A stretch of 64,000 nt of DNA from Chloroflexota bacterium (GCA_020161935.1 JAIUNI010000009.1:234701-298700); one strand, 5' to 3'; shown: positions 1-8,455, counted from the first letter of the stretch. A program made the numbers and translations. The notes: a model not told the origin generated them from the letters alone.

Positions 1-513
1 CATTCGATGGGCGGGATGCTGGGCTTGCTGCTGGCGGCGAATGCACAGGTGGATGGCCTCGCCGCGCTGGCGACACCCATCACCTTCGCCAACCGGTCGA
101 TGGCCGCCGCGCATTGGGCGAAGTGGATACGCCCCTACACCGATCAAACCGACCGCAGCACACTGGTTGAGTTAATCAACGCCGAGCAAACACGACGCGG
201 CGAGCATGTCGTCGGGCGGGTGCGCCACAACCTCTGGTCAACCGCCGCCGTCAGCGAGATCTTCGCCCTCGCGGGGGTCGTCCGCGAATGCCTGCCCGCC
301 GTCAAAGTGCCGCTGCTCGCCATCTACTCCGAAGCTGACCAAACCGTGCCGCTCAGTAACCGCGACCTGCTGCTGAGTCAGGTAAAATCCAGTGTCATCG
401 AACAGCACACGCTCAAACACAGCGACCATATCCTGCCGCAGGATTCCGAACGCGAAACGGTTTTCCAACTGGTCGCCGATTTCATCACCCAACACAGCAA
501 CCCCACCTCTTAA
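1..513 (+). CDS. alpha/beta hydrolase (carboxylesterase/lipase type), 5' end missing
   Basis: The gene runs in from before the window. The first codons read H-S-M-G-G, the nucleophile elbow G-x-S-x-G of serine hydrolases, so the nucleophile serine is at bases 4-6. The rest of the triad is visible: an Asp in 'YSEADQTVP' and a His in 'LKHSDHILPQD', in the spacing seen in Est30-type carboxylesterases and monoacylglycerol lipases. About 170 residues remain, so roughly the N-terminal third is outside the window. No signal or membrane segment is seen in this part. The substrate cannot be told from sequence; a cytoplasmic carboxylester hydrolase is the family expectation. Confidence 0.85.
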   Translation, partial: HSMGGMLGLLLAANAQVDGLAALATPITFANRSMAAAHWAKWIRPYTDQTDRSTLVELINAEQTRRGEHVVGRVRHNLWSTAAVSEIFALAGVVRECLPAVKVPLLAIYSEADQTVPLSNRDLLLSQVKSSVIEQHTLKHSDHILPQDSERETVFQLVADFITQHSNPTS

Positions 514-603
514 TCTGCGTATAATAGTGTGATGGATGCCAATACCGCATACCAAAGCCGCGCATCTAATCATGCGTGACTATAGACTGGAGACTCAAAA
601 AAC

Positions 604-927
604 ATGCTGCGTGCAATCATTGACCAAATCCGCCTAACGTGGCACCTCATACGCGACCCGCGTGTGCCGCTGTGGGCGAAAGCCATTCCCTTTGTCGGCC
701 TGCTGTATGTGATCTCGCCGATTGATATTCTTCCCGACTTCATGATCGGCTTGGGACAGTTGGATGACCTTGCGATTGTGTTAGGTGGGATGCGCTTATT
801 CGCCTCGGTCGTGCCGGAACATATCGTCGAGGAACACCGTGCCGAAATCGCTGGCAAGCCGCTGGATATTATTCAAGGCATAGGCCACCGCATCGACTCG
901 GAAGAAAAGGCCAAAAACCAACCGTAA
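604..927 (+). CDS. DUF1232 (YkvA-type) small membrane protein
   Basis: A 107-residue protein with the DUF1232 signature 'YVISPIDILPDF' followed by 'GLGQLDDLAI'. The central part (about residues 25-60) is a hydrophobic hairpin typical of this family, whose molecular role is unknown. GGAG about 12 bases upstream is a weak ribosome site. A TATAAT at 520-525, without a recognisable -35 box, could serve it, suggesting its own transcript rather than read-through from the hydrolase 90 bases upstream. Family call is firm; function is not known. Confidence 0.85.
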   Translation: MLRAIIDQIRLTWHLIRDPRVPLWAKAIPFVGLLYVISPIDILPDFMIGLGQLDDLAIVLGGMRLFASVVPEHIVEEHRAEIAGKPLDIIQGIGHRIDSEEKAKNQP

Positions 928-1088
928 ACGTAAAAGGCTGATGCCCACTGCCTCGAATCACGTTGAACGATCATTCTCGCGTAGGGGAGGGGTTATGACC
1001 CTCCCGTTCCCACCTTAATCCAATTGCCCGTAGATTGTCGCCCCGCGAACAGGTATTATTCCGGCACAGGGAAAGTGAGCAAATAATC

Positions 1089-1601
1089 ATGTCGGAAGAA
1101 AAATTTGTCCTGACCCAACGGGGCTATGATCAGATTAAGCAGCAGCTTGAAAGTTTGGAAGCCGAAGCCCGCGAAGAACGGTCGGTGCTTAACGATTCGC
1201 TGAACGACAAAGCAGGTGGCGATGACGACGATGCGGATGTCGCGCTGGAGTTCGACTCGCGCCGCCGCAAAGAGCGCATGGACGAGAAAATCGGCTATCT
1301 GCGCTTCGTCCTCGACCGTGCCGAAATTTATGAAGACCCCGACCCCGAACGGGTGAACACCGGCGAACGGGTAACACTCTGGGATTTTGAAGCCCGCGAG
1401 GAAGTTCAGTTGGATGTCCTCTCCAGTGCCGAAATCACCGCCCGCACCAACGTCGGCCCCGGCGTAGAAGATGCCTCCGATAGTTCGCCGATTGGCAAGG
1501 CGCTGCTCGGCAAACGGGTCGGCGATATTGTCGAGGTCGAAACTCCCAACGGCATCAACCGCTACACCGTCCGCCACATCGAACCCATCCCCGAAGACTG
1601 A
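1089..1601 (+). CDS. GreA/GreB-family transcript cleavage factor
   Basis: About 170 residues when started at the ATG at 1089, which has an AGGGAAA ribosome site about 14 bases upstream; an in-frame TTG at 1035 adds residues with no family match. The N-terminal coiled coil carries an acidic cluster ('GGDDDDADVALEFDSR'), where GreA factors carry the acidic tip that enters the RNA polymerase secondary channel. The C-terminal part has the FKBP-like Gre fold signature ('SPIGKALLGKRVGDIVEVETP'). Expected role: rescue of backtracked RNA polymerase by stimulating transcript cleavage. The run of four Asp at the coiled-coil tip is longer than usual. A terminator follows directly, so it is monocistronic. 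Confidence 0.88.
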   Translation: MSEEKFVLTQRGYDQIKQQLESLEAEAREERSVLNDSLNDKAGGDDDDADVALEFDSRRRKERMDEKIGYLRFVLDRAEIYEDPDPERVNTGERVTLWDFEAREEVQLDVLSSAEITARTNVGPGVEDASDSSPIGKALLGKRVGDIVEVETPNGINRYTVRHIEPIPED

Positions 1602-1611
1602 CCAACACCAC

Positions 1612-1639
1612 AGCCGCCTCATCAAACAGGCGGCTTTTT
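1612..1639 (+). terminator. intrinsic terminator after the GreA-like gene
   Basis: Perfect 8-bp stem AGCCGCCT (1612-1619) with AGGCGGCT (1628-1635), 8-base loop, then a T run at 1635-1639. It lies 11 bases past the stop codon. Confidence 0.85.
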
Positions 1640-1728
1640 ATTCCCCCTCGCAAAAGTTTGTAAATTCGAACCAAACTCTATTGACTAAACTAGCCTTTTT
1701 GTTCTAAAATATAAGTGTAATAGCTTTG

Positions 1729-1924
1729 CGGTAGCACCACACTAAGCGGTGGATACTCATTTTATGGCAACTCCTATGTATGGTGAGCCATAAAAGTCTT
1801 TAAAGACCCTCCCTGTTACTACGGGGAGGGGTTGGGGTGGGGTTCTCCCTGTTACTCTATCAGCGGAGTGAGCCTGCGAACGTACCGTCGTGGGGTGGGG
1901 TCGAATGAACCCTCCACCACTTAA
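1729..1924 (-). repeat. dispersed ~190-bp intergenic element, copy A (inverted)
   Basis: Read on the minus strand this matches the tandem copies at 55,901-56,262. Shared blocks are 'GTGGTGGA' at one end, 'GGTACGTTCGCAGGCTCACT', 'CTTTAAAGACTTTTATGG' and 'CCACCGTTT..GTG.TGCTACCG' at the other end. Copy A also contains an internal REP-like palindrome at 1807-1830. No ORF is conserved in the three copies, so it looks like a noncoding repeat rather than an insertion sequence. Confidence 0.75.
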
Positions 1925-2353
1925 TGCAGTCCTACCTTGTATTGCTCTTGGCGTACTTGGCGACTTGGCGGTTTAATTCTCTTGCCTTTTCTCTGTAGTT
2001 AACATTCAGAATAAGCAAGTTGAGGGAGAACTGGATTTGTATTTTTCCCTCAGGAATTTTATCTTGAATGTTAACCTGTGTTCTCTGCGGTTAACAATGG
2101 TTTGCATTTACTTTTGCGTTTTCGGCGGCATTCTCCCTCACCACCGCCATGCAACTGCAAATGCTGCACAGCGGTGGATACAGGGGAGCAATCCGCCGGA
2201 ACGGTGTCATTTCAGCGCCGCGCTCTCTCACTTCTGCCGACATAAAATCGCACTTCAGCGGATGCACGGGAGCTTCCCGCCAGACAATTCGGCGGAATAA
2301 ATGCGAAATCTGCGAAAATTGCGAATGTTGTGCAGTTTCCGAATCAAATCAGC
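1925..2353. other. intergenic region, no gene recognised
   Basis: The stretch holds a fragment of a repeat phrase (CTCTTGGCGTACTTGGCG at 1945-1962, also found at 24,961) and two GTTAACA motifs. Short ORFs here have no codon bias, ribosome site or recognisable domain. Base composition is lower in GC than the neighbouring genes. Confidence 0.5.
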
Positions 2354-4189
2354 CTAATTAATGCTGATAACTTCGAAATCTGGTAAATCGCTCTCGTCGC
2401 CGTCCGGTGCGGTACTCATCAGCCGTTCGCCCGTCTGCCAGTTATACACCGCTGCGTGAACGGTATAGTCACCCGCTGGCAGCGCGGCAACCGGTATCAC
2501 CGCCGCGTGGCATGAACGACCGTTGGTGGGCAAACCCATATCGTACTGCCCCTGCACTTGCCCCGCCGCGTCCATCAGGTACACGCCCACCGAGTAGGTG
2601 TTCGGCAGCACGGCCTCGCCCACTTGATACATCAACCACAGGTTCAACACGCCGTTCTCTATGTGGGTGTTCGCGCTCGACAGTCGGATGCTCTCGCCGT
2701 AGCGCCATGCAGGTGCGTTATCGTTGATTCGGGCGAACCCCCATATCCGCATATCCTCGCGGTCGGCGGGGGTGGAGCAGTGGTACAGGTCTTGTTCGTT
2801 CAGCAGGTATTCCATCAGTGACCACTGGTCGGACTGCCAACGCGGGTCATTCAGAAGCCACAATCGGTTGGCATCGTCCGCTGTCTCCCGCACCCATGCC
2901 GCGAACGGCTGTACACCGGGGCGTGATACGCTGTCCACCACTTCAATCCGCGCACCGAAACTGCCCATGTAATGCACCATCGGGTGCGAGGCAAGACCCG
3001 GATTGTCCTCGTTGCCGATCAAATTGACAATCACATCTCCCGGTTCAACTTGTGTTTTGAGTACCGCTGCCATCTCACGGATGGTCTGCGACGGCCAGCG
3101 TTGAATGATACGCTCGAACTGAAAATCACCCTCGACGATCAGTCCGGCAGTCACCCAGATACCCACGATGAGTAAGGCAGGGACGCGGCGTTTCACCAAT
3201 TCATACAGGCCAAAACTGGCGAGCAGCGCCAGCAGTGGCAGCAGCGTCATGTTGTAGCGCAGTTCGTCCAATTTAAAGAAGGTGTAGGCTGCGAGGTTCA
3301 AAGGCAGCAGTAAAAGCCCCAGCAGCCACAGCCAGCGCGTCCGCCGTGCGAGCAAGCTAAATGCCAACAGGATGACCAGCAGCGCGACATTCGTGTTGCT
3401 GAAAGCGACCAGTGTATCGCCTGCCATACGGACGATCAGCGCTGCATCCGGCGTGGCGCGGTTTTGGTCGCGCGTCAATTCGGCTGCCATTTGAATGTTG
3501 ATGAGCGAGGGAATGAGCATAACCCCCGCGATGAACCACGCGCTCATCGCGCCCCACCAGCGGCGAGTAGGGCGACCGTTGACCAATGTGACCAGATGCC
3601 AAAAACCGAGAACGCCGATGATGAGCAATGCGAAGTAATGGGTGTTCGCCAGTAAACCCACGACCAACGCAAATACCGCGTATGCCCATAGGCGTGGTTC
3701 GCGCTGCCCGTACATCAGGCGGCGGTAGAGCAGCAGCATCAGCACCGTCAGCATGACCAGCAGCATATAAACGCGCAGCTCGTGCAGGAAGTAGATGAAC
3801 CACACACTCGTGCCAAGCAGCGCCGCCGCCCCCAAACCGATGGCGGGCTGTTTACTCAACGTCCAGCCGAGGCGGAACAAACCCGCCAGTGCCACCATCC
3901 CCGCCAACAAGGAGAGCGCCCGCGTCGCATATTCCGTCCAGCCAACCGCGCTGCCCCAGCCCGCCAAAGTGAAGGCGAACAAGGGTGCTTGCCACATATC
4001 CTCGGTGCTGATACGCTGCCAGATGTCAGCCGGTGCGCGTGGCACATTGAATACATCTGCCCCCGCGATGTACAGCGACCACCACTCGTCGTACCACACG
4101 CCGTCCGCGTTCAGTTTGCGTGCGCCCAGCCACATCGACAGCAGCAGCACGGCGATGATGCCCAGCCAATATTTCGCAGGGAGTTTCAT
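2354..4189 (-). CDS. GT-C glycosyltransferase (PMT/ArnT-like, family 39 type) membrane protein
   Basis: A 611-residue polytopic protein. Its first loop carries the Asp-Glu motif ('DGVWYDEWWSL', about residues 29-39) that in GT-C enzymes binds the polyprenyl-phosphate sugar donor. About ten membrane helices follow up to residue 360, then a soluble C-terminal domain of about 230 residues, expected outside the membrane. Role by family: transfer of a sugar from a lipid carrier to a protein or envelope glycan; the acceptor is not known. The start has GAAGG upstream. A second GT-C enzyme lies at 30,414. It is alone, with a divergent neighbour far away. Confidence 0.8.
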   Translation of the reverse strand: MKLPAKYWLGIIAVLLLSMWLGARKLNADGVWYDEWWSLYIAGADVFNVPRAPADIWQRISTEDMWQAPLFAFTLAGWGSAVGWTEYATRALSLLAGMVALAGLFRLGWTLSKQPAIGLGAAALLGTSVWFIYFLHELRVYMLLVMLTVLMLLLYRRLMYGQREPRLWAYAVFALVVGLLANTHYFALLIIGVLGFWHLVTLVNGRPTRRWWGAMSAWFIAGVMLIPSLINIQMAAELTRDQNRATPDAALIVRMAGDTLVAFSNTNVALLVILLAFSLLARRTRWLWLLGLLLLPLNLAAYTFFKLDELRYNMTLLPLLALLASFGLYELVKRRVPALLIVGIWVTAGLIVEGDFQFERIIQRWPSQTIREMAAVLKTQVEPGDVIVNLIGNEDNPGLASHPMVHYMGSFGARIEVVDSVSRPGVQPFAAWVRETADDANRLWLLNDPRWQSDQWSLMEYLLNEQDLYHCSTPADREDMRIWGFARINDNAPAWRYGESIRLSSANTHIENGVLNLWLMYQVGEAVLPNTYSVGVYLMDAAGQVQGQYDMGLPTNGRSCHAAVIPVAALPAGDYTVHAAVYNWQTGERLMSTAPDGDESDLPDFEVISIN

Positions 4190-4385
4190 GAATGAACCTT
4201 CTGTTAGACTGCGGCTATTCTAATCGAGTACGTCAAGTCGTTTGCTTAAAAATCCATTCGAGAATGCTTGGAAATAGCGGACATTTAAGCCTGTCTGCTG
4301 TCCCTACGAATCGACATTCTCGCTTGCGTAGGGACGCGAGACAGCGCGTCCGTCTGCATAAAAATCAACTTTTCAAAAGGATTAC

Positions 4386-4868
4386 TTAGCGGTTAATCTC
4401 GATCAGCAAAATCCAAGCATCCCGCAGTGCCTTGATGAACGACAGCATAAAACCGATCACCAGCAGGTACAGCCCGCCGATGCCCGCGAACAGCAGCACA
4501 ACCCCACCGATTACCGACGGCAGCAGCGCCAGTTGGCTAAACAGGATGTTGGTTCGTTCCTTCGCGCGGTATTGTGCGCCGATTGAAGTGTAGTTGCGGA
4601 TGTTGATGCGGGTGATCAGTATCCATGTGCCGACACTCACTACCAGCACTTCAACCCCAATGAGCGGCGTGGATTGGTTGGGAATGAGCAGCAGCGACGA
4701 CACGATGAGTATAGCCGTCAATACGGCGATGGCTTCAAACGCGCGCCCCGGTTGCCCTTGGTAGGCGAGAATTTTGGTCAAGTTGATCGACACCGCCACG
4801 AAGATCAAGCCGACCAGCGCCGCCGATGCCCCCACCTGCGCGAAAAAGAAATTCCCCCACTCGGTCAT
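4386..4868 (-). CDS. small four-helix membrane protein, unknown function
   Basis: 160 residues with four predicted membrane helices (about 8-28, 47-65, 70-88 and 118-145). The N-terminal sequence 'GASAALVGLIFVAVSINL' recalls a group often named after modulators of FtsH protease, but no catalytic residue or tested function can be pointed to. The start has a good AGAGGT site 6 bases upstream. Its gene lies between the GT-C enzyme and the acyl-CoA ligase, on the same strand but with gaps near 100-200 bases, so joint transcription is possible and not shown. Confidence 0.65.
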   Translation of the reverse strand: MTEWGNFFFAQVGASAALVGLIFVAVSINLTKILAYQGQPGRAFEAIAVLTAILIVSSLLLIPNQSTPLIGVEVLVVSVGTWILITRINIRNYTSIGAQYRAKERTNILFSQLALLPSVIGGVVLLFAGIGGLYLLVIGFMLSFIKALRDAWILLIEINR

Positions 4869-4904
4869 AGATACCTCTAAACTAAATAACGATCTCCGCC
4901 TTTA

Positions 4905-4950
4905 CTCCCTCCCCTGAATGCTAAGGGGGAGGGTTGGGGTGGGGTGGGGG
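4905..4950. repeat. REP-like GC-rich palindrome
   Basis: CTCCCTCCCC, a short loop, then GGGGGAGGG followed by TTGGGGTGGGG. It is a diverged member of the palindrome family also seen at 1807, 13,336, 17,501 and 36,769. Confidence 0.6.
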
Positions 4951-4965
4951 TCGTAATTACGCCTT

Positions 4966-6582
4966 CTACGGCAGCACATAATCCTTGTACTGCTCGCGGA
5001 TCACTTTCTTGTCGAATTTGCCCACGCTCGTCTTGGGGATCGCCTCTACGAACACGATGTCATCCGGCAGCTGCCACTTGGCGAAGCGCGGCGCGATGTG
5101 CGCGATAATGCTCTCTTTGGTCGGTGCTTCGGCGTTCGGGCGCGGCACCACCAGCGCCAGCGGGCGTTCCTGCCATTTGGGGTGCGGCACAGCGATGACC
5201 GTCGCCTCCAGCACGCCGGGGTGTCCCATAATTGCGCCTTCCAGTTCCACTGTCGAAATCCACTCACCGCCGCTTTTCACAAGGTCTTTGGTGCGGTCTA
5301 CAATGTGGATGTAACCGTCGTCGTCAATCGTCACCACGTCGCCCGTGCGGAACCAACCGTCATCGAAGCGCCCAACAGAACGCTCGTCGTTGTAATAAGC
5401 CGAGGCAATCCACGGGCCGCGTACTTGCAGTTCGCCCATTGCCTTGCCATCCCACGGCACTTCCTTGCCGTCCTCATCCATCGCCCGCAGCTCCACCCCC
5501 GGCGAGGCAATACCCTGCTTGGCGCGAATGCGGTACTGCTCCTCCTCCGGCAGGTCGAGCATTTCCCGCTTGAGGTTGCACACCGTCCCCAGCGGGCTGG
5601 TTTCGGTCATGCCCCACGCATGGACGACGCGGATATTGTGGCGCTTCTGGAACGCCTCGATCATCGACTGGGGCGCTGCCGAGCCACCCACCACCATCGA
5701 GCGCAGGCTGGAAAGGTCAAACTTCTCGGTTTCGAGCAGGTTGAGGATACCCAGCCAAAGCGTTGGTACACCGCCTGTCAGCGTCACCCGTTCGCTTTCG
5801 ATCAATCCTACCAAATCGCGTGGGGTCATATGTGGGCCGGGGAACACCTGTACCGCGCCGAGCATGGTTGCCGCGTAGGGCAGCCCCCACGCCAGCACAT
5901 GGAACATCGGCACGACCGGCATCATAATCTCGTTGGTCGTCATACCCAGTCCATCACCGAAGCATACACTCATTGCGTGCAGGTAACAGGAACGGTGCGA
6001 ATACAACACGCCTTTGGGTTCGCCGGTTGTGCCGGAGGTATAGCACATCGAGGCGGCGGTGTTCTCCGGCAGGTCGGGCCAATCGTAATGGGTTGGCTCA
6101 GTGGCGATCAGGTCTTCGTAGCTGTGGGCGTTCGGCAGGCTGGTTTGCAGCGGTGCGTCCGTCATCACCACAAAATGCTCGACCGTTTTCAGGTGCGGGG
6201 CGATCTTTTCCAACAGCGGCAGCAAACTGGCATCCACAAAGATCACTTTGTCGGCGGCGTGGTTGATAATGTAAATCAACTGGTCGGGCGGCAGGCGCAG
6301 GTTCAATGTGTGGCACACCGCGCCGATGCACGGGATACCGAAGTACAGTTCGAGGTGGCGGTAGGTGTTCCACGCCAGCGTCGCCACGCGGTCACTTTCC
6401 CGCACCCCCAGTTTGCCGAGCGCGTGCGCGAGCTGTGCCGTCCGGTGGTACAGATCGCGATAGGTGTAGCGGTGCGTGGTCGCGCCCACTTTGGTGACGA
6501 CTTCGCGCTTCGGGTAAAAGCGATACGCGCGTTCCAAGATCGGGCGCAGTGTCAGTTGGTAATCCATCATCAAGCCTTGCAT
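4966..6582 (-). CDS. AMP-binding acyl-CoA ligase (medium/long-chain fatty acid type)
   Basis: 538 residues when started at the ATG at 6582, which has CAGGAGA 9 bases upstream; a longer reading to 6696 lacks family residues. All adenylate-forming motifs are present: 'YTSGTTGEPKGVLYSH' (P-loop-like), 'WGMTETSP', 'WFRTGDV' and the catalytic Lys in 'KTSVGKFDKK'. The hinge reads 'DRTKDLVKSGGEW'. It closely follows the AlkK/FadD3-like pattern, so the expected reaction is ATP-dependent activation of a fatty acid to its acyl-CoA for beta-oxidation. The protein has no membrane segment. It stands alone behind the protoglobin operon, 240 bases downstream. Confidence 0.9.
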   Translation of the reverse strand: MQGLMMDYQLTLRPILERAYRFYPKREVVTKVGATTHRYTYRDLYHRTAQLAHALGKLGVRESDRVATLAWNTYRHLELYFGIPCIGAVCHTLNLRLPPDQLIYIINHAADKVIFVDASLLPLLEKIAPHLKTVEHFVVMTDAPLQTSLPNAHSYEDLIATEPTHYDWPDLPENTAASMCYTSGTTGEPKGVLYSHRSCYLHAMSVCFGDGLGMTTNEIMMPVVPMFHVLAWGLPYAATMLGAVQVFPGPHMTPRDLVGLIESERVTLTGGVPTLWLGILNLLETEKFDLSSLRSMVVGGSAAPQSMIEAFQKRHNIRVVHAWGMTETSPLGTVCNLKREMLDLPEEEQYRIRAKQGIASPGVELRAMDEDGKEVPWDGKAMGELQVRGPWIASAYYNDERSVGRFDDGWFRTGDVVTIDDDGYIHIVDRTKDLVKSGGEWISTVELEGAIMGHPGVLEATVIAVPHPKWQERPLALVVPRPNAEAPTKESIIAHIAPRFAKWQLPDDIVFVEAIPKTSVGKFDKKVIREQYKDYVLP

Positions 6583-6823
6583 AAATCTTTTCTCCTGAAT
6601 AATTTTCAAACTCAATTTATTTCCAGTTGAATTATAGCGCCCGATGGCTAAAGCGCTTAAAACACAAACGCTAGGGTATGGAAAGCGGGTTTCCACAGCC
6701 TAGCGTTATAAATTGACACCTGTTTTATTCAGGTTTATCTTGGAGTGTAGGCACTCTGGCTGACACGTAAACAGCACTTCTTGACGGTAGGACTGTTAAG
6801 CGGTCAAAGGGGTGCCTTCCACA

Positions 6824-7408
6824 CTAAAAGTCGCCTGCCTTAACATAGGGTGTACTCCACAATGCGATTTGCATAACCACCGATTTGAACCATGCTTGGT
6901 GCATCTTCTCAACATCTTCTGCGCTGTGTCCGCCTTTTGCCAGAAAGGGTTTCATTGTCGCCGTAATCGGGTAGATGAACGCCACCAGATAACGGTGGGC
7001 AATATTGGGAACGGACTGTACATGATCGGTCAGGTTTTTCTTAGAACGGTGATGCCGCAGACCGATTTCCTGCTGATAGTTCAGCCATGCTTGGTCGTAT
7101 GGCCTATTGCATGAATCGAGTATCCACTGCCCAAACCGCTTGCGAACAGCGGCTAAATACTCACTGTTCGCGTTTCCGTGTCCATCACTAAAGTAATACA
7201 CGAGATGGGGATGCGAAGCGACAAACCCGTACCATACATCTAGTACCGCTTCGACTTGGTTCGCCAAAATGTCGCCAGCCATTTGCAGATACCGTTCATC
7301 CTCATTGGTAAATAATACGGATTGTTTAAGTGCTTCGAAATCGCTGATCGAAAGGGGTGATACGGCACTCGTAGAGTCGCCATACGTATAACCGGGAATA
7401 GCATTCAC
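6824..7408 (-). CDS. protoglobin (single-domain haem protein)
   Basis: 194 residues when started at the GTG at 7408, which has AAGGAG 9 bases upstream; a GTG at 7429 directly after the preceding stop is the alternative. The sequence follows the Methanosarcina acetivorans protoglobin from its first 'IPGYTYG' to its last 'YVKAGDF', and 'EIGLRHHRSKKN' carries the proximal haem His (His120 here, the same number as in the archaeal protein). Protoglobins bind O2, CO and NO; a role in gas sensing or NO/O2 detoxification is inferred. It is the last gene of a MarR, glutaredoxin and protoglobin operon. The near identity to archaeal proteins suggests an old transfer or a widely shared family. Confidence 0.92.
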   Translation of the reverse strand: MNAIPGYTYGDSTSAVSPLSISDFEALKQSVLFTNEDERYLQMAGDILANQVEAVLDVWYGFVASHPHLVYYFSDGHGNANSEYLAAVRKRFGQWILDSCNRPYDQAWLNYQQEIGLRHHRSKKNLTDHVQSVPNIAHRYLVAFIYPITATMKPFLAKGGHSAEDVEKMHQAWFKSVVMQIALWSTPYVKAGDF

Positions 7409-7429
7409 GTCACTTTTCTCCTTAATCAC

Positions 7430-7687
7430 TCATTGGAAATGTTCCAATACTCCTTCAAACTCCTGCGGCGTGGGTTCAGTTAAAATAATCTTCTGTTTGC
7501 CGCTGCCCAAAACCAATGTAGGGGTGCTGCGGAAACCAGCATTGATGAAGACCACAAATTGTTCGGCTGTCGGGTCATCATCAATATTAATTTCGCGAAA
7601 GGTAACTCCCTTCTGATGGAAATATTGACGCAGCGCCGCTGTATCATCGCAATCTGCCGCCCCGTACATCGTAATCGGCAAAGACAT
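7430..7687 (-). CDS. glutaredoxin-like thioredoxin-fold protein with a single-Cys active site
   Basis: 85 residues with the start at the ATG at 7687, 8 bases after a strong AGGAGG. The opening strand 'ITMYGAADCDDTAALRQYF' and the cis-Pro in 'RSTPTLVLG' fit glutaredoxin/NrdH-like folds. In place of the usual C-P-Y-C site it has A-A-D-C, so only the second cysteine remains. A monothiol or mixed-disulfide role is inferred; classical dithiol reduction is not possible. It lies between the MarR regulator (15 bases) and the protoglobin gene (at most 21 bases), so all three are probably co-transcribed. Confidence 0.8.
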   Translation of the reverse strand: MSLPITMYGAADCDDTAALRQYFHQKGVTFREINIDDDPTAEQFVVFINAGFRSTPTLVLGSGKQKIILTEPTPQEFEGVLEHFQ

Positions 7688-7702
7688 GAGCATCACCTCC
7701 TT

Positions 7703-8326
7703 TTAAAGTGAACTGATAGGGATAAAATCGGGACATTCAAACAGGGTGCTGGATTCTTCCAGTGGTGCATCGACAAACGCGCAGTGATGCGGAGCATTCG
7801 GCATATCAGGATGGGCATCTTGCCGAAAAAACTGACATCCCCAACACATTTCATAAACCTCTACATGACCGGATGCCTGTAGACGACCGACAACATGCTG
7901 CATGACATCCATGAACGCCTGCTGCTTATCGGGTGGTAAGTCGCTGATGGCGTTTTCAATGACCTCTAAAACATCATCGACTAATGCGGTTTTCTGACTA
8001 CCTGCCTCAGTAAGCTGCAAGGTAATTGTGCGTTGATCTTCGGGCAGCGGCTGCCGCTTTACAAATCCTTTGTTTTCGAGCGCATCCACAACACCACTGG
8101 TTGTCGCGTAACTGGAAGCTAAACGGGATGATAAGCCGCCGATGGTGCGTACTCCCGTGCGTGAATAGCGTAGAAAGAGCAAGGCTTGGATCTGAGCAGG
8201 CGATAAGTTCTGTTCGGTTCCCCGTTTGCGGAACAAATACCCAATGACCTGACTCACACGATATAAAGCGATAGCGATTTGCCCGCTAGGGTTATCAGCA
8301 CGATGGCGAGGATTAAAACTTGACAT
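7703..8326 (-). CDS. MarR-family regulator with a C-terminal four-Cys domain
   Basis: 207 residues. Residues 15-150 form a MarR winged helix-turn-helix, with recognition region 'LASSYATTSGVVDALENKG' and wing 'RQPLPEDQRT'. A tail of about 50 residues not found in ordinary MarR proteins holds Cys161, Cys164, Cys182 and Cys198 plus His172, 180 and 181, which looks like a metal or iron-sulphur site. It heads the operon with glutaredoxin and protoglobin. An inverted repeat just upstream is a likely self-operator. Role inferred: a redox- or gas-responsive repressor of the operon. The DNA-binding call is firm; the cofactor is a guess. Confidence 0.85.
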   Translation of the reverse strand: MSSFNPRHRADNPSGQIAIALYRVSQVIGYLFRKRGTEQNLSPAQIQALLFLRYSRTGVRTIGGLSSRLASSYATTSGVVDALENKGFVKRQPLPEDQRTITLQLTEAGSQKTALVDDVLEVIENAISDLPPDKQQAFMDVMQHVVGRLQASGHVEVYEMCWGCQFFRQDAHPDMPNAPHHCAFVDAPLEESSTLFECPDFIPISSL

Positions 8327-8338
8327 ATCATCCCAATT

Positions 8339-8375
8339 ATTTTGGACTCCTAAATAATATCGGGTGATCCAAAAT
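8339..8375 (-). promoter_or_regulatory. candidate operator of the MarR-glutaredoxin-protoglobin operon
   Basis: Perfect 8-bp inverted repeat ATTTTGGA (8339-8346) and TCCAAAAT (8368-8375) separated by 21 bases, 13 bases upstream of the MarR start. The centres are 29 bp apart, about three helical turns, so both halves face the same side of the DNA, as expected for a dimeric regulator. Confidence 0.55.
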
Positions 8376-8449
8376 CTGTCAAACGATTGGGTTCGGCTTA
8401 ATACGATACGGTTTTATCCACTGGTGCTAGAAATGTATCCCTCAGATGT

Positions 8450-8455
8450 TATAAT
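8450..8455 (+). promoter_or_regulatory. candidate -10 box of the MOSC gene
   Basis: TATAAT inside a GTTATAATCGGCAG block, 33 bases before the MOSC start codon. The matching -35 position (CTAGAA) is poor. The same GTTATAATCGGCAG block stands before the permease gene at 51,710. Confidence 0.4.

Noticed and set aside
2037..2361. Two short open frames in the 2 kb intergenic region
   Set aside because: No ribosome site, no codon bias and no recognisable domain.
5098..6630. Long open frame on the plus strand opposite the acyl-CoA ligase gene
   Set aside because: Its product is His/Arg/Val-rich with no domain, and the opposite strand has all motifs of the ligase. It is a shadow of GC-rich codon use.
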